Source: Vibrio rhizosphaerae (lineage in GTDB: Bacteria; Pseudomonadota; Gammaproteobacteria; Enterobacterales; Vibrionaceae). From it: 64,000 nt of DNA. Each line of letters begins with the position of its first letter. Position 1 is the stretch's first letter. The notes under the pieces were generated by a model. That model was not told the origin of the DNA, did not search any database, and was given only the letters and a program-made list of their open reading frames with translations. Position numbers and translations under genes: made by a program. Shown piece after piece: positions 34,832-45,200 of this stretch. The stretch is from contig NZ_AP024903.1 in assembly GCF_024347095.1 (NCBI RefSeq), positions 2,170,001-2,234,000 of the forward strand. The letters run 5' to 3'.

Positions 34832-35132
34832 ATCTTTCCGGCAGCGCCGCCGAAGATGCAACGTCAGGCTCTCACCGATGAATCAGATCTAACGTTGATG
34901 TAAAAAGTATTCTACGCTTAATACAATCAGACTGTTTTCAGGCGTCCACAGATAATTTTTTCAGCGGGAAAAGATGCTCATGCGATTGAGTATGCAATAG
35001 GATATATTCGCTTGAACAACCAAAGAAGTGCCGCTAAGAGATTGTCATAAAAAGAAAAACTGTGTAACATTTCACCAAACTACGTGGTATGCCCATCGGG
35101 GCTGTTGGACGCTACATCGCTGGGGTCTATGT
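34832..35132. other. Spacer upstream of the GGDEF-EAL gene
   Basis: About 300 bp of non-coding sequence. I see no terminator with a T-run after dcuR and no recognisable operator. Confidence 0.35.
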
Positions 35133-36746
35133 ATGGTCATTAAATATATCGCCTTCGCGAATGTCGCTGTCGGCATTTTTCTATTGATTTTCAGTATTAA
35201 ACCCACCCATGAGATAGGTTGCACTGAACAGGCGTCACGCTGGAAAATGCTTATCACGTTGCTCTTTGCCGTTATTCTTGGCTATCTTTCCGTGCTGATA
35301 GCACTGGTATACCATCCGATCAATTCCGATCTGTCCGCAATGTCACTGATTCTCTTCGGTGCCAGTCTGTTTATTGCATTGCTGGTTTCACGGTTTCGCA
35401 ACCTGCTCAACAAAGCCAACCGCTCCACTCAGGATGAACAGTATCATTCTTTGCATGACAGCCTGACTTCACTGGCAAACCGTAAATATTTATTCCGTTC
35501 ACTCCAGTCACTTGTGCAAACAAAACAGCAGTTTAGTCTGCTGCTGATTGATCTGAATAATTTCAAACAGATCAACGATGGTTTAGGCCACTATTTCGGT
35601 GATAAATTTCTGATTTCAGTTGCCAATCTGTTACAGGAAAACACCAAACAGTATGGTCGGTTGTACCGGATGGGAGGCGATGAGTTTGCGCTGATTTTAC
35701 CCGGTAATGATGAAGACACCATCCTCAATGTGGTGGACTCAATTCATGATGCCCTCCATGCGCCGGTGAAAGTGATGACTTACTCAATGAAGACATCGGC
35801 CAGCGTTGGAATCACCAAGTATCCGCTCAATGGTCATGAGGTTTCCAACCTGCTCAAGCAGGCAGATTTGGCCATGTACGACTCGAAGAAAAAGCATAAA
35901 CCCTATACCTTTTATCATGACCAACTGGGTTCAGATTCTTATAAAAAGCTTAAACTTTCTATCAAATTATCTGAGGCACTCAAAAACGACGTTTTTGAAC
36001 TGCATTACCAACCGATTCTCCGCAGCCAGACTCAAGGTATTGCCGGTCTCGAAGCTTTATTGCGCTGGCCGCAGGAAGATGGCAGCTTTATCGAACCGGG
36101 GGATTTTATTCCCATTGCTGAGAAAAGTGCGCTGATTTCTGTCCTGACACAGTGGGTGATCCATCGGGCCGCTCAGGATTTAAATGTGTTAAGAGCACAC
36201 GGTTTTCACGGGAGTCTTCACATCAACCTCTCTGCCAAAGACTTTCAGGATGATGAGGTCGTCGATCAATTGCGTCAACTTCTGCATGCCGGGCAGATAC
36301 AAGCGGATGATTTGGTGTTTGAAATTACCGAGAGTGCCGTCTTTGAAGATATTGAAAAGGCCAAGAGCGTGATTCATAAAATCCATGCACTGGGCTTTCG
36401 ATTCAGTATTGATGATTTCGGTATCGGTTACTCTTCGCTGGTGATTTTGCGTGAATTACCCATCTCTCAGATTAAGATTGATCGCTCGTTTGTCACGGAG
36501 TACCACCAGAAAGAATCTAACCGTACTATTATCTACGCATTGGTCCGGCTGGCACAAGATTTGAACCTGAGTGTTGTAGCAGAAGGGGTGGAAGTTTACA
36601 GTGTCGAACAAGCGTTGGGGAAAATCGGCTGCCACTATACACAAGGCTTCCTTCATTTCCCGCCGGAGCCATTACACCATTTGCTCTACAATGAGCAGTT
36701 CCGGAACCACCTTGAACCCATGCTTCCGGAACAATCTCAACCCTGA
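35133..36746 (+). CDS. Membrane GGDEF-EAL cyclic-di-GMP protein
   Basis: This is a ~537-aa bifunctional c-di-GMP protein. Two to three N-terminal hydrophobic segments are followed by a GGDEF domain (~110-270; intact RMGGDEFALIL) and an EAL domain (~285-535). EAL catalytic elements are intact: GLEALLRW, INLSAKD, ITESAVFED, DDFGIGYSSL, IKIDRSFV, AEGVE and TQGF. The inhibitory RxxD I-site before GGDEF is absent (GRLYRMGGDEF). The EAL set suggests phosphodiesterase activity; cyclase activity is possible. The ATG at 35133 is chosen because the sequence before it is not membrane-like; the frame opens at 35028. Confidence 0.88.
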   Translation: MVIKYIAFANVAVGIFLLIFSIKPTHEIGCTEQASRWKMLITLLFAVILGYLSVLIALVYHPINSDLSAMSLILFGASLFIALLVSRFRNLLNKANRSTQDEQYHSLHDSLTSLANRKYLFRSLQSLVQTKQQFSLLLIDLNNFKQINDGLGHYFGDKFLISVANLLQENTKQYGRLYRMGGDEFALILPGNDEDTILNVVDSIHDALHAPVKVMTYSMKTSASVGITKYPLNGHEVSNLLKQADLAMYDSKKKHKPYTFYHDQLGSDSYKKLKLSIKLSEALKNDVFELHYQPILRSQTQGIAGLEALLRWPQEDGSFIEPGDFIPIAEKSALISVLTQWVIHRAAQDLNVLRAHGFHGSLHINLSAKDFQDDEVVDQLRQLLHAGQIQADDLVFEITESAVFEDIEKAKSVIHKIHALGFRFSIDDFGIGYSSLVILRELPISQIKIDRSFVTEYHQKESNRTIIYALVRLAQDLNLSVVAEGVEVYSVEQALGKIGCHYTQGFLHFPPEPLHHLLYNEQFRNHLEPMLPEQSQP

Positions 36747-36796
36747 TGTGATTCATCATCTCAGTGTGGGATGACTCGCAATTTCCCAGACACAGC

Positions 36797-38341
36797 TTAC
36801 CCGACTTTAAACAGGTCGGTAACCGAGGCCTCAGTACATCGGGTTGCGATATATTCTGCAATGGCCTGCTGCGCTTCCTGATTGAGATATAAACCCAGCT
36901 TTGTTCTGCGCCATAAAAAGTCATCACTGGTTCTCACAAATTCACAGGCAATCATGTAGTCGATTTCCCGTTGATAGACGCCGTCGGCGAAACAGCGGCC
37001 CATCTCTTCTAAGTTATTGACACCAGATAACATTTTTCGGGTGTAGGTCCCGAACTGAATCGCATAACGCAACGCTAATTTTTCACTCAACCACGGATAA
37101 CTGGCTCGCAGTGATTCACCCAGTTGTTCCCGGGTACAGCTAAAAGAACCACCGGGGAGCGGCACATGGGCGGTCCACGGTTTACCCATCTGTTCAAAAT
37201 ACGGACTCAGTTTATTCAGTGCCGCTTCACCCAGTTTACGATACGTCGTCAGTTTGCCGCCAAACACCGATAACAACGGTGCCTGATCGCCGGTCTGTTC
37301 CAGCTCAATCGTATAATCCCGGGTAACAGCCTGTGGTGAACTTGATTCGTCATCACATAATGGGCGAACCCCACTGTATGACCAAATGATATCCTCACGG
37401 GAAAGCTGCCGTACAAAGTGCTGATTGACAATATCGATTAAATAATCCTGCTCTTGCTCATCGATTTCGACCTGACGGGGATCGCCATGATATTCGACAT
37501 CGGTGGTCCCGATAATGGAAAAGTCATCCATGTACGGAATGACAAATACGATTCGGTTATCTTTGTTTTGTAAGATGTATGCCTGTTCTTCATGATGAAT
37601 ACGGGGAACAACAATATGTGACCCTTTCACTAAACGAATATTGCGGGGTGAGGCCGTAGATAAACCCTCATCAAAAAACTGCTTCACCCAAGGCCCTGCG
37701 GCATTAACAAGCGCTTTCGCATAGCGTTCAAACCGTGTATCCGATTGCTGATCATGGATCGTCACGCGCCAGATGTCATTCTCACGAACCGCTCGTTCAA
37801 CCCGGCAATAATTACTGACTTCGGCACCATTTTCTTGTGCCGCCAAAATGTTCAAAATCACTAAACGCGCATCATCGACCCAACAGTCCGAATACTCAAA
37901 CCCGGTTTTCATTTCAGGTTTTAACAATCCGCTTTCCGCCAAATTGACCTTATGGCTGGCCGGCAATGTGGTCCGTTTGCCAAGATGATCATATAAAAAC
38001 AGTCCGCAGCGAATCATCCATGCAGGCCGTAAATAAGGGCGGTGCGGCAACCGGAAACGCATCGGACGCGCAACATGAGGGGCTTTTCTGAGCAAGACTT
38101 CTCGCTCGGCCAGTGCTTCTGCGACTAAACGAAATTCATAATGCTCCAAATAGCGCAATCCCCCGTGAATCAGTTTAGAACTGGATGAGGAGGTTGCAGA
38201 GGCAAAGTCTTGCGCTTCATAAAGTCCGACGGACAAACCCCGTCCGGCAGCATCAGCAGCGATGCCGGCACCGTTAATGCCACCACCGACAACAATTAAG
38301 TCCAGCAGACGATTTTCTTGATTGGGTGTGATCACATCCAT
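36797..38341 (-). CDS. glpD: Aerobic glycerol-3-phosphate dehydrogenase
   Basis: This 514-aa FAD enzyme oxidises glycerol-3-phosphate to dihydroxyacetone phosphate at the inner membrane and feeds electrons to ubiquinone. The N-terminal dinucleotide motif is VVGGGINGAGIAADAAGRG. SSSSKLIHGGLRYLE and SGVRPLCDDE are family blocks. Length is within the usual range. It lies downstream of glpR on the same strand, separated by a terminator, with its own upstream region carrying GlpR-like half-sites. Confidence 0.96.
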   Translation of the reverse strand: MDVITPNQENRLLDLIVVGGGINGAGIAADAAGRGLSVGLYEAQDFASATSSSSSKLIHGGLRYLEHYEFRLVAEALAEREVLLRKAPHVARPMRFRLPHRPYLRPAWMIRCGLFLYDHLGKRTTLPASHKVNLAESGLLKPEMKTGFEYSDCWVDDARLVILNILAAQENGAEVSNYCRVERAVRENDIWRVTIHDQQSDTRFERYAKALVNAAGPWVKQFFDEGLSTASPRNIRLVKGSHIVVPRIHHEEQAYILQNKDNRIVFVIPYMDDFSIIGTTDVEYHGDPRQVEIDEQEQDYLIDIVNQHFVRQLSREDIIWSYSGVRPLCDDESSSPQAVTRDYTIELEQTGDQAPLLSVFGGKLTTYRKLGEAALNKLSPYFEQMGKPWTAHVPLPGGSFSCTREQLGESLRASYPWLSEKLALRYAIQFGTYTRKMLSGVNNLEEMGRCFADGVYQREIDYMIACEFVRTSDDFLWRRTKLGLYLNQEAQQAIAEYIATRCTEASVTDLFKVG

Positions 38342-38361
38342 AAAGTAACCTCAAAATGAGC

Positions 38362-38442
38362 AAACGAACATTTACAAACATTGTGAGCGTAACTTAACTG
38401 CCGTTTAAATGCACCTTTTATTTTCGATTATGTTCGTTTCAT
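38362..38442 (-). promoter_or_regulatory. GlpR-like half-sites upstream of glpD
   Basis: ATGTTCGTTT-type words occur twice: as AAACGAACAT at 38362-38371 and as TATGTTCGTTTC at 38429-38440. They match halves of the GlpR operator consensus (ATGTTCG-N4-CGAACAT), but neither is a full palindrome. Confidence 0.45.
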
Positions 38443-38452
38443 CGATAAATCT

Positions 38453-38482
38453 AAAAAAAACCTTCTTAAAAGAAGGTTTTTA
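38453..38482 (-). terminator. Terminator between glpR and glpD
   Basis: AAAACCTTCT / AGAAGGTTTT with a four-base loop. On the minus strand the stem runs into a run of T residues. It ends glpR transcription before the glpD promoter. Confidence 0.85.
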
Positions 38483-38514
38483 ATATGATCACCGAACTGA
38501 GTGTTGCACCTGAC

Positions 38515-39336
38515 TCAGGTCAAGGGAGACGACAAGTCCGGAACGACGGTCTCGGGTTGCTGAGATGATGCCTGACCGGCCACTTCTAAGGACACTTGGT
38601 TTGCTTCCAGAATCGAACGGATTTCCTGTGGTGGCTGTTTATCGGTAAACAGCGTATTAATTTGAGAAATATTGCCGAGTTTGACCATCGCATTACGACC
38701 AAATTTAGAGTGATCGACGGCGAGAAAAACACTCCGGCTGTTTTCAATAATCGCCTGTTTGACCCGGACTTCATGGTAATCAAAGTCCAGTAAAGACCCG
38801 TCAAAATCAATGCCACTGATCCCGAGAATACCGAAATCAAGCCGAAACTGCTGGATGAAATCCAATGTCGCTTCCCCGATAATCCCGCCATCGCGGTTAC
38901 GCACTTCCCCACCGGCCAGAATGACATTAAAGTCCGGCTTTGAGAGCAGAATACTGGCCACGTTCAGGTTGTTTGTCACGATTCGCAACTGCTTATGACT
39001 TCGGCTCAGTGCGCGGGCAACGGCTTCCGGGGTTGTCCCGATATCAATGAACAGCGTCGCGTGATTCGGGATATGCTTCACCAATGCTTCGGCGATGTGA
39101 TCTTTTTCAGAATAGTTATGTGACTTCCGGGTTGTATAGGAATCATTTTCCGAGCTGATGGGTACGGTTGCGCCACCATGATAACGACGGATTTTATTTT
39201 CATCAGCCAACTCATTCAAATCACGACGAATCGTTTGCGGGCTAACGTGAAAGCGTGTCACCAGTTCATCGGTACTGATGTAACCATGTTTTTTGACCAG
39301 TTCTATTATTTTCTGATGTCTCGGAATTTGCTTCAC
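38515..39336 (-). CDS. glpR: Glycerol-3-phosphate regulon repressor
   Basis: This is a ~273-aa DeoR-family repressor. The N-terminal helix-turn-helix contains YISTDELVTRFHVSPQTIRR, then DLNELADENKIRRYHGG. The effector domain is very close to E. coli GlpR (LFIDIGTTPEAVA, DFGILGISGID, VDHSKFGRNAMV). The GTG at 39336 has GGAG six bases before it and aligns with the E. coli start; an ATG four codons earlier (39348) is the alternative. It has a C-terminal tail ~20 residues longer than E. coli GlpR. It represses glpD and glpT and is released by glycerol-3-phosphate. Confidence 0.95.
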   Translation of the reverse strand: MKQIPRHQKIIELVKKHGYISTDELVTRFHVSPQTIRRDLNELADENKIRRYHGGATVPISSENDSYTTRKSHNYSEKDHIAEALVKHIPNHATLFIDIGTTPEAVARALSRSHKQLRIVTNNLNVASILLSKPDFNVILAGGEVRNRDGGIIGEATLDFIQQFRLDFGILGISGIDFDGSLLDFDYHEVRVKQAIIENSRSVFLAVDHSKFGRNAMVKLGNISQINTLFTDKQPPQEIRSILEANQVSLEVAGQASSQQPETVVPDLSSPLT

Positions 39337-39664
39337 ATCCGGCTCCATGTCTCATTCACTCATCACTCGCAGATCCAGAACGCGTCACAACACGTATAAA
39401 TAGCTCCTGAGGATGACGTTATCTATTCGAAAAAATTCGCTCAAAATTTCACTCAAACTATTGTGCGGTAAATCCGGGAGAGAAAGAAGTCCCTTCGAGA
39501 CAAAAAGTGCCGTCCATGACTGAAAAGAGTCGCTTTCTTGTCATCTATCAAGTTTAGACTTGACTCGCTCAAGTGAAAACAACTTGACGAACATAAGCAC
39601 TCAGTTGAATATTAATTTTCACCCAATCTTAATTTTTACTCAATGAATGAAAGGAAGCATGACC
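39337..39664. other. Spacer between glpR and the NLP gene, with repeated TCAAGT palindromes
   Basis: A 328-bp intergenic region. Two adjacent inverted repeats use the same half-site: TCAAGT-N4-ACTTGA (39548-39563) and TCAAGT-N7-ACTTGA (39569-39587), about 80-115 bp before the NLP start. They may be an operator for the NLP gene. The regulator is unknown. Confidence 0.45.
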
Positions 39665-40462
39665 ATGCAGAAACACATACGTCACTCTGGTTTAGCACTC
39701 TCCATATCTCTGTTATTTTTCAACACCGCTTATGCCGATGATTTTTCTAAACTGGATCAGGCACTCCCTGCAAATATCGATGCCTACTCTATTGCTCCGG
39801 TATTTGATTTCGATACGGATGGTTGTCTGCCGAGTGGCGGCATCAGCCGGACCGGCCAGCAAAATGGCGGCTTGAAACCCTCTGGTGGCTTAACCTCTGG
39901 TTGTCGCAACACCAACTTCCTCAATTTATCCAATACTTATCATCGCTATGCCTGCAAAATCAATGGCTCAGATCAGTATTGTGGTCACTTCTACGCGTTA
40001 TATTTCCTCAAAGATCAGATTCTCAACGGTATCCAGAGTGGTCATCGCCATGATTGGGAAAATGTGGTGATCTGGACGAAAAATGGCCGCGTCACACACG
40101 GCAGCTACAGCGCTCACGGAAAACTGACGACACGTGCCGTCTCTGAGTTAGATACCAATGGCAAACATATCAAATTCGTTTATCACAAGGACGGTCTCCT
40201 GACTCATGCATTCCGGTTCAGTAAGATGGGAGAAGTGGCTGAGAACCCATACGGCTACTTTGTCACGCCGGATATTATCAGTTGGTATACCATGTATGGC
40301 GATCAGGTCAGTAACGACACGCTGAGAAACCAACTCAATCGTTATGATTACGGCTCAGCGAATGTGCCGATCAGGGATAGCAGTTTTCTGAGTAGCTTAA
40401 ATGGCGGCAAGCCCGATAGTTATCCGCAGTTCTCCGCTTCAGATGTCGTTCAGTCACGTTAG
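39665..40462 (+). CDS. Secreted Nep1-like (NPP1) necrosis-inducing protein
   Basis: This is a 265-aa secreted protein of the NLP cytolysin family. The signal peptide ends at about AYA24. The family hallmark heptapeptide GHRHDWE is intact at ~126-132, and surrounding blocks (FDFDTDGCLP, YALYFLKDQ) fit. NLPs bind plant glycosylinositol phosphoceramides and permeabilise eudicot plasma membranes; bacterial members are known in soft-rot pathogens. The start at 39665 is eight or nine bases after AAAGGA; ATGs at 39647 and 39659 are alternatives. Together with the polysaccharide lyases nearby it points to interaction with plant tissue. It sits alone, between glpR and glpT. Confidence 0.9.
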   Translation: MQKHIRHSGLALSISLLFFNTAYADDFSKLDQALPANIDAYSIAPVFDFDTDGCLPSGGISRTGQQNGGLKPSGGLTSGCRNTNFLNLSNTYHRYACKINGSDQYCGHFYALYFLKDQILNGIQSGHRHDWENVVIWTKNGRVTHGSYSAHGKLTTRAVSELDTNGKHIKFVYHKDGLLTHAFRFSKMGEVAENPYGYFVTPDIISWYTMYGDQVSNDTLRNQLNRYDYGSANVPIRDSSFLSSLNGGKPDSYPQFSASDVVQSR

Positions 40463-40475
40463 AATTCATTCAGGC

Positions 40476-40540
40476 GACAGCCGGTCAACGGCTGTCAACA
40501 ACAGATGCCCCCGGTCAATTATCACGCCGGGGGCATCTGC
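40476..40540. terminator. Two hairpins between the convergent NLP and glpT genes
   Basis: First GACAGCCG / CGGCTGTC (40476-40496), then AGATGCCCCCGG / CCGGGGGCATCT (40503-40538). Both lack long T-runs. They separate convergent genes and may act for both strands. Confidence 0.6.
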
Positions 40541-40565
40541 TCGGTCACATTCAGTCACCGACGAA

Positions 40566-41924
40566 CTAGACGAAGGCTTGCTCCTGCTTGTCACGATGCA
40601 CTCTTCTTTCACCGATCAATGCGTAAATCAGACAGATAATCGCAGCGATACATGCCCCGACCAGAATGATAAATCCACCATCCCAGCCAAAGTGATCCAC
40701 GGTATATCCTAAAATCGCATTTGCTGCGACGGCCCCGCCCAGATAGCCGAACAGACCGGTAAGACCGGCTGCGGTTCCGGCGGCTTTTTTCGGAGCCAGC
40801 TCCAATGCATAAAGGCCGATTAACATGACCGGCCCGTAAATAAGAAAGCCGATTGCAAGCAGTGCCAGCATGTCGATTCCCGGATGCCCTGCCGGGTTCA
40901 GCCAGTACACCAGTACCGCAAGTAACACCAGTCCCATAAACAAAATACCGGCAGGTGCACGGCGTCCTTGAAACACTTTATCGGAAATCCATCCGCACAA
41001 TAAGGTGCCCGGAATCCCGGCCCACTCATACAGAAAATAAGCCCACGATGATTTATCGACCGTAAAATCTTTGGCTTCTTTCAGGTAGACAGGCGCCCAG
41101 TCCAGGACCCCGTAGCGAATTAGATACACAAAAGCATTCGCAACCGCAATTGACCATAACAGCTTGTTAGTCAACACATATTTGAAGAAGATCTCTTTCG
41201 CACTCATTTCCTGCTCATGTGACTGGTCATAGTCCTCGGGATAGTCGTCTTTATACGCTTCAATCGGAGGTAAACCACACGACTGCGGTGTATCTCTCAG
41301 TGTTACCCAGATCAGCACCGCCACCAGAATTGCAAAAAACGCCGGGACATAAAATGCCGTACGCCAGTCGTCGTGAAACAGCCATAATCCCAGCAGAAAG
41401 ATCGGTCCAATCAGCCCTCCGCCGACGTTATGTGCAACATTCCATACGGAGACGAGTTCCCCCCGCTCTTTACGCGACCACCAGTGAACCATGGTTCTCC
41501 CACAGGCCGGCCACCCCATGCCCTGAAACCAACCATTCAAAAACAGTAAAATGAACATTGCGGTAATACTACCGGTTGCCCAAGGCATAAAACCAAAACA
41601 CAACATGACGCAGGCAGAAAGCACTAAACCGGCACTGAGGAAATAACGCGGGTTGGAGCGGTCAGAAACACTCCCCATGAGAAATTTAGACAAGCCATAG
41701 GCAATCGAAACCGCCGCCAGCGCAACACCTAAATCACCGCGACTAAATCCCTGTTCAATCAAAAATGGCATGGCCAGACTAAAATTTTTCCGGACCAGAT
41801 AGTAACCCGCATAACCGACAAAAATACCGATGAACAGTTGCCAGCGTAATCGGGTATAAACCCCGTCAATTTGCTCTCGGGGAAGGGGCTCAATATGAGC
41901 CTGTGGTTTGAAAATTCCAAACAT
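40566..41924 (-). CDS. glpT: Glycerol-3-phosphate:phosphate antiporter
   Basis: This 452-aa major-facilitator protein has exactly the E. coli GlpT length. Family blocks are [20 protein letters not shown], then NFSLAMPFL, and [20 protein letters not shown]. About twelve membrane segments are evident. It imports glycerol-3-phosphate in exchange for phosphate. ATG 41924 follows GAGGTC; an upstream ATG at 41969 gives an off-family extension. A GlpR operator-like palindrome lies about 80 bp upstream. Confidence 0.95.
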   Translation of the reverse strand: MFGIFKPQAHIEPLPREQIDGVYTRLRWQLFIGIFVGYAGYYLVRKNFSLAMPFLIEQGFSRGDLGVALAAVSIAYGLSKFLMGSVSDRSNPRYFLSAGLVLSACVMLCFGFMPWATGSITAMFILLFLNGWFQGMGWPACGRTMVHWWSRKERGELVSVWNVAHNVGGGLIGPIFLLGLWLFHDDWRTAFYVPAFFAILVAVLIWVTLRDTPQSCGLPPIEAYKDDYPEDYDQSHEQEMSAKEIFFKYVLTNKLLWSIAVANAFVYLIRYGVLDWAPVYLKEAKDFTVDKSSWAYFLYEWAGIPGTLLCGWISDKVFQGRRAPAGILFMGLVLLAVLVYWLNPAGHPGIDMLALLAIGFLIYGPVMLIGLYALELAPKKAAGTAAGLTGLFGYLGGAVAANAILGYTVDHFGWDGGFIILVGACIAAIICLIYALIGERRVHRDKQEQAFV

Positions 41925-42001
41925 GATGACCTCAGCGATAGTGATAATATCAATGTCCTGACGAAACAACTCATCAGCACCGGAAAATAAAGCACGAACC
42001 G

Positions 42002-42020
42002 AATGTTCGTTCGAACAAAT
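42002..42020 (-). promoter_or_regulatory. GlpR operator upstream of glpT
   Basis: AATGTTCGTTCGAACAAAT contains the perfect inverted pair TGTTCG-TT-CGAACA, matching the core of GlpR operators, about 80 bp before the glpT start. Confidence 0.65.
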
Positions 42021-42242
42021 AGAATTTTCATCCGCTCATTATTACATTTTTGTGACACTCCCGGCACACTCATTAATTTGTATATGAAAACAAGTCATTC
42101 ATGTCGGTGTCCGCACACTTTAGTGCACTAAAGTGTCGGTCAGCATACGGCTCTCCATTCCACTGAGTGAAAGACAAGCCGTTATTTTAAAAAAACTTAG
42201 CTAAAATAAAGACATGTCTATCATCCGTATTGGACTCTTGCT

Positions 42243-45200
42243 ATGACTCATATTTTTGCCAAACTCTGGCGTCGCTTCCGGCAACTTCCCCGTCTGCACC
42301 GCATCTCAGCCTATTTATTACTCGGTTACATCACTTATGCGCTACTGCTCGGGGGGATCACACCACTGATTCTCCAGTCACAAATGCCGAAAGTACTGAG
42401 TGAACGACTAGGGAGAGAGGTTCAGATCGCTCACATCCGTATCAATCCTTTTTTACTGCGAGCGCGGGTTGAAGGTTTTCAGATCATGGCCCGCGATCAA
42501 CCCGGGGTGCTCGCATCAATCGACCATGCCGAACTGATGTTGAGTTTCTGGCGTAGTCTGTTGCATCTGACGCCAACCGTCGATCACCTCTGGATAAGTC
42601 AACCGTCGCTTCATCTTGTGCGGTTCGAGTCGGCCGCAGGGCAAGTCCGTTTTAATATCAGTGATATTGTTGAGCGTCTCGCGTCCCAAGCAACCACAAC
42701 ATCTCAGCCACCGTCAGTCGCAGATGAAGCCGGTGAGACAACGATTGCCGCTTTCCGCAGCGAAGATATTCATCTCTCGCAAGGGCAGATACATTTCTCC
42801 GATCAGGTCAGCGGTGCTCAGCTCAGCTACCACGGACTGGATATCCGTTTACAGCAGTTCGATACACAAGCAAGCATGGCGCGACTTGAGTCAGAACCAA
42901 GCCACTCATCAACGTCAGACCAATCATCCGCATCCCCCCTGCCACCGAACCGATATCAGCTACAAATCACCGGCGCGGATCAGGGTCAGGTGCAACTGCG
43001 TGGTCAGGTACAGCTACTGCCCCTTAAAGTCAGTGGTGAGCTGTCGGTTCAGTCCGTCACACTGGCACCGTTTTGGCCTTTTGTTGCGGACCTAATCCCC
43101 GCCCGCTTAACTGACGGTGTCATCGATTTCCACACACGTTATGATCTGCAAGAGACCCGCAACCGGCTCGCTTATACCACCCGACAAGGTCAGCTGATGC
43201 TACAGCAGTTGGTTTTTCAGGCCAGTCGTAAGCCGCATCTCAAACTATCCCGATTAACGCTCAGTGACATCGTGTTAGACAGCCCTGCACAGACCCTTGA
43301 TATCGGGCAACTCAAACTGTCCGGTTTATGGGCAGACGGACAACTCAACGCGCAAGAGCTCGACTTACAACACCTGTTTACCCCGATTCATAACGCCGGT
43401 GCCCCAACATCTCAGCCCTCCCCGACACCGCCTGAAAACCAATCGCCGGCACCGTCTTCATGGCTCGTGCGCCTTCATCAGCTCCGGATGACGGGGACCG
43501 ATTTGAACCTCAAGGAACAACAACTGACCTCCGGGGTTTATTGGCGAATTCATAATCTGTCGCTCTCAACCGGAGAGATTGACAGTCGTCTCAGTCAGCC
43601 GATCGATTATCAACTGGCATTCGACCTTGCCTCCGATCCTCACCACCCGCCTGAAGAGGTGAAGGGGCATTTCATTGCTCAGGGGATCGTCGCACCGCAA
43701 TCACTGAGCACCCAGAGTGATATTGAACTGCAACGGTTGGATCTCAGCCAGTTTCAACCGTATTTACAACCCTACCTGAACTTACAGCTCAGCCACGGGG
43801 AATTTTCGACCCAAGGCCATGTTCAGGTCGCCCCGGCGACATCTGGTGTCCGTTATCAGGGGACTGCGGCTCTCAATCAGTTGATGGTCAAAGACTCGCG
43901 TAATCGTCAGCCGCTGCTGAAATGGGAGGCGATGTCAATCGATGCGATCGCCTTTGAGCAAGCCGCACATCAACTCACGATTCACGAAATCACGTTAGAC
44001 AAACCGTATGCAAAAATATTGATCGACCCAAATCGAAATACCAATATTGACCATCTTGTGACTGGGCCTCAGTCCGGGGAGCCTTCTGAAACAACCACCA
44101 CGGTCAAATCTGACGCCCGGACGCAGTCGAAATCCCCCTCCCCCTTTCAGCTTGAAATCGGTGCCATCAAAATCAGGCATGGTTCGGCTTTTTTTGCCGA
44201 TCAGTCGCTTACCCCGAATTTCGCAACCGGGATTGAATCTCTGAACGGTACAATCAGTCGACTCTCATCTGACCCGGAGAACAAAGCACAGGTTCATTTA
44301 ACCGGTAAGATAGACCAATATGCGCCGGTCTCCATCGACGGAGAAATCAACCCACTTTCCACGCCTCCTTATCTCGATTTAGCCGTGAATTTCAATCGTG
44401 TTGAACTCACATCGGTTAATCCATACTCCGGGACTTACGCCGGTTACTATATTGATAAAGGACAGCTGTCATTGGGATTACAGTATCAACTCGAACAGAA
44501 TCAGCTCGTCGGTAAAAACCACATCGTGATCGACCAGCTGCAACTGGGAAAAGCAAGCCATTCCGAGCAAGCCCTTAACTTGCCTTTGAAACTCGCCATT
44601 GCACTATTACAGGACCGCCACGGCGTGATTGATCTGGGGCTGGATATATCTGGCGATCTCGATAACCCCAGCTTCAGTTTCGGCAGTATTATTATGACGG
44701 CCCTGACCAACATGATCGCGAAAGCCGTCACGGCACCATTTAGTTTACTGGCAGGTTTAGTCGGTAGTGATGATGAACTCAACATGGTTCAGTTTGAGCC
44801 CGGTCTGGCAACCTTAAGTACAGCAGAGCAAGAGCGGCTAAAAACGCTGGCAACGGCATTGACCGACCGGCCGAAACTCAAAGTCAGTGCCAAAGGTCAT
44901 GTATCACTCACGCAAGATAGTCAGGCACTCAAAGCAATGAAGTTGCAACAACAACTCAGCAAACAGAGTGGGGTTGACTTGCCGGCAGATCTCAGTGCCA
45001 GTCGCTTTCCGGACAGCGGCCCTTTAGTGGCGGCCTTAAACACGCTGTTTGATACCGAGCTGCAAAAACAACCGGATGCCGAACGACAAATGATTATTCA
45101 GCAACTGCAAGGTGAAAATCCGGATGTTACTCCCGATCCGGCCGCGGTCACGACCCGACTCCATATTGCGATGTACAATCAGCTGCTGAATGCTCAAGTG

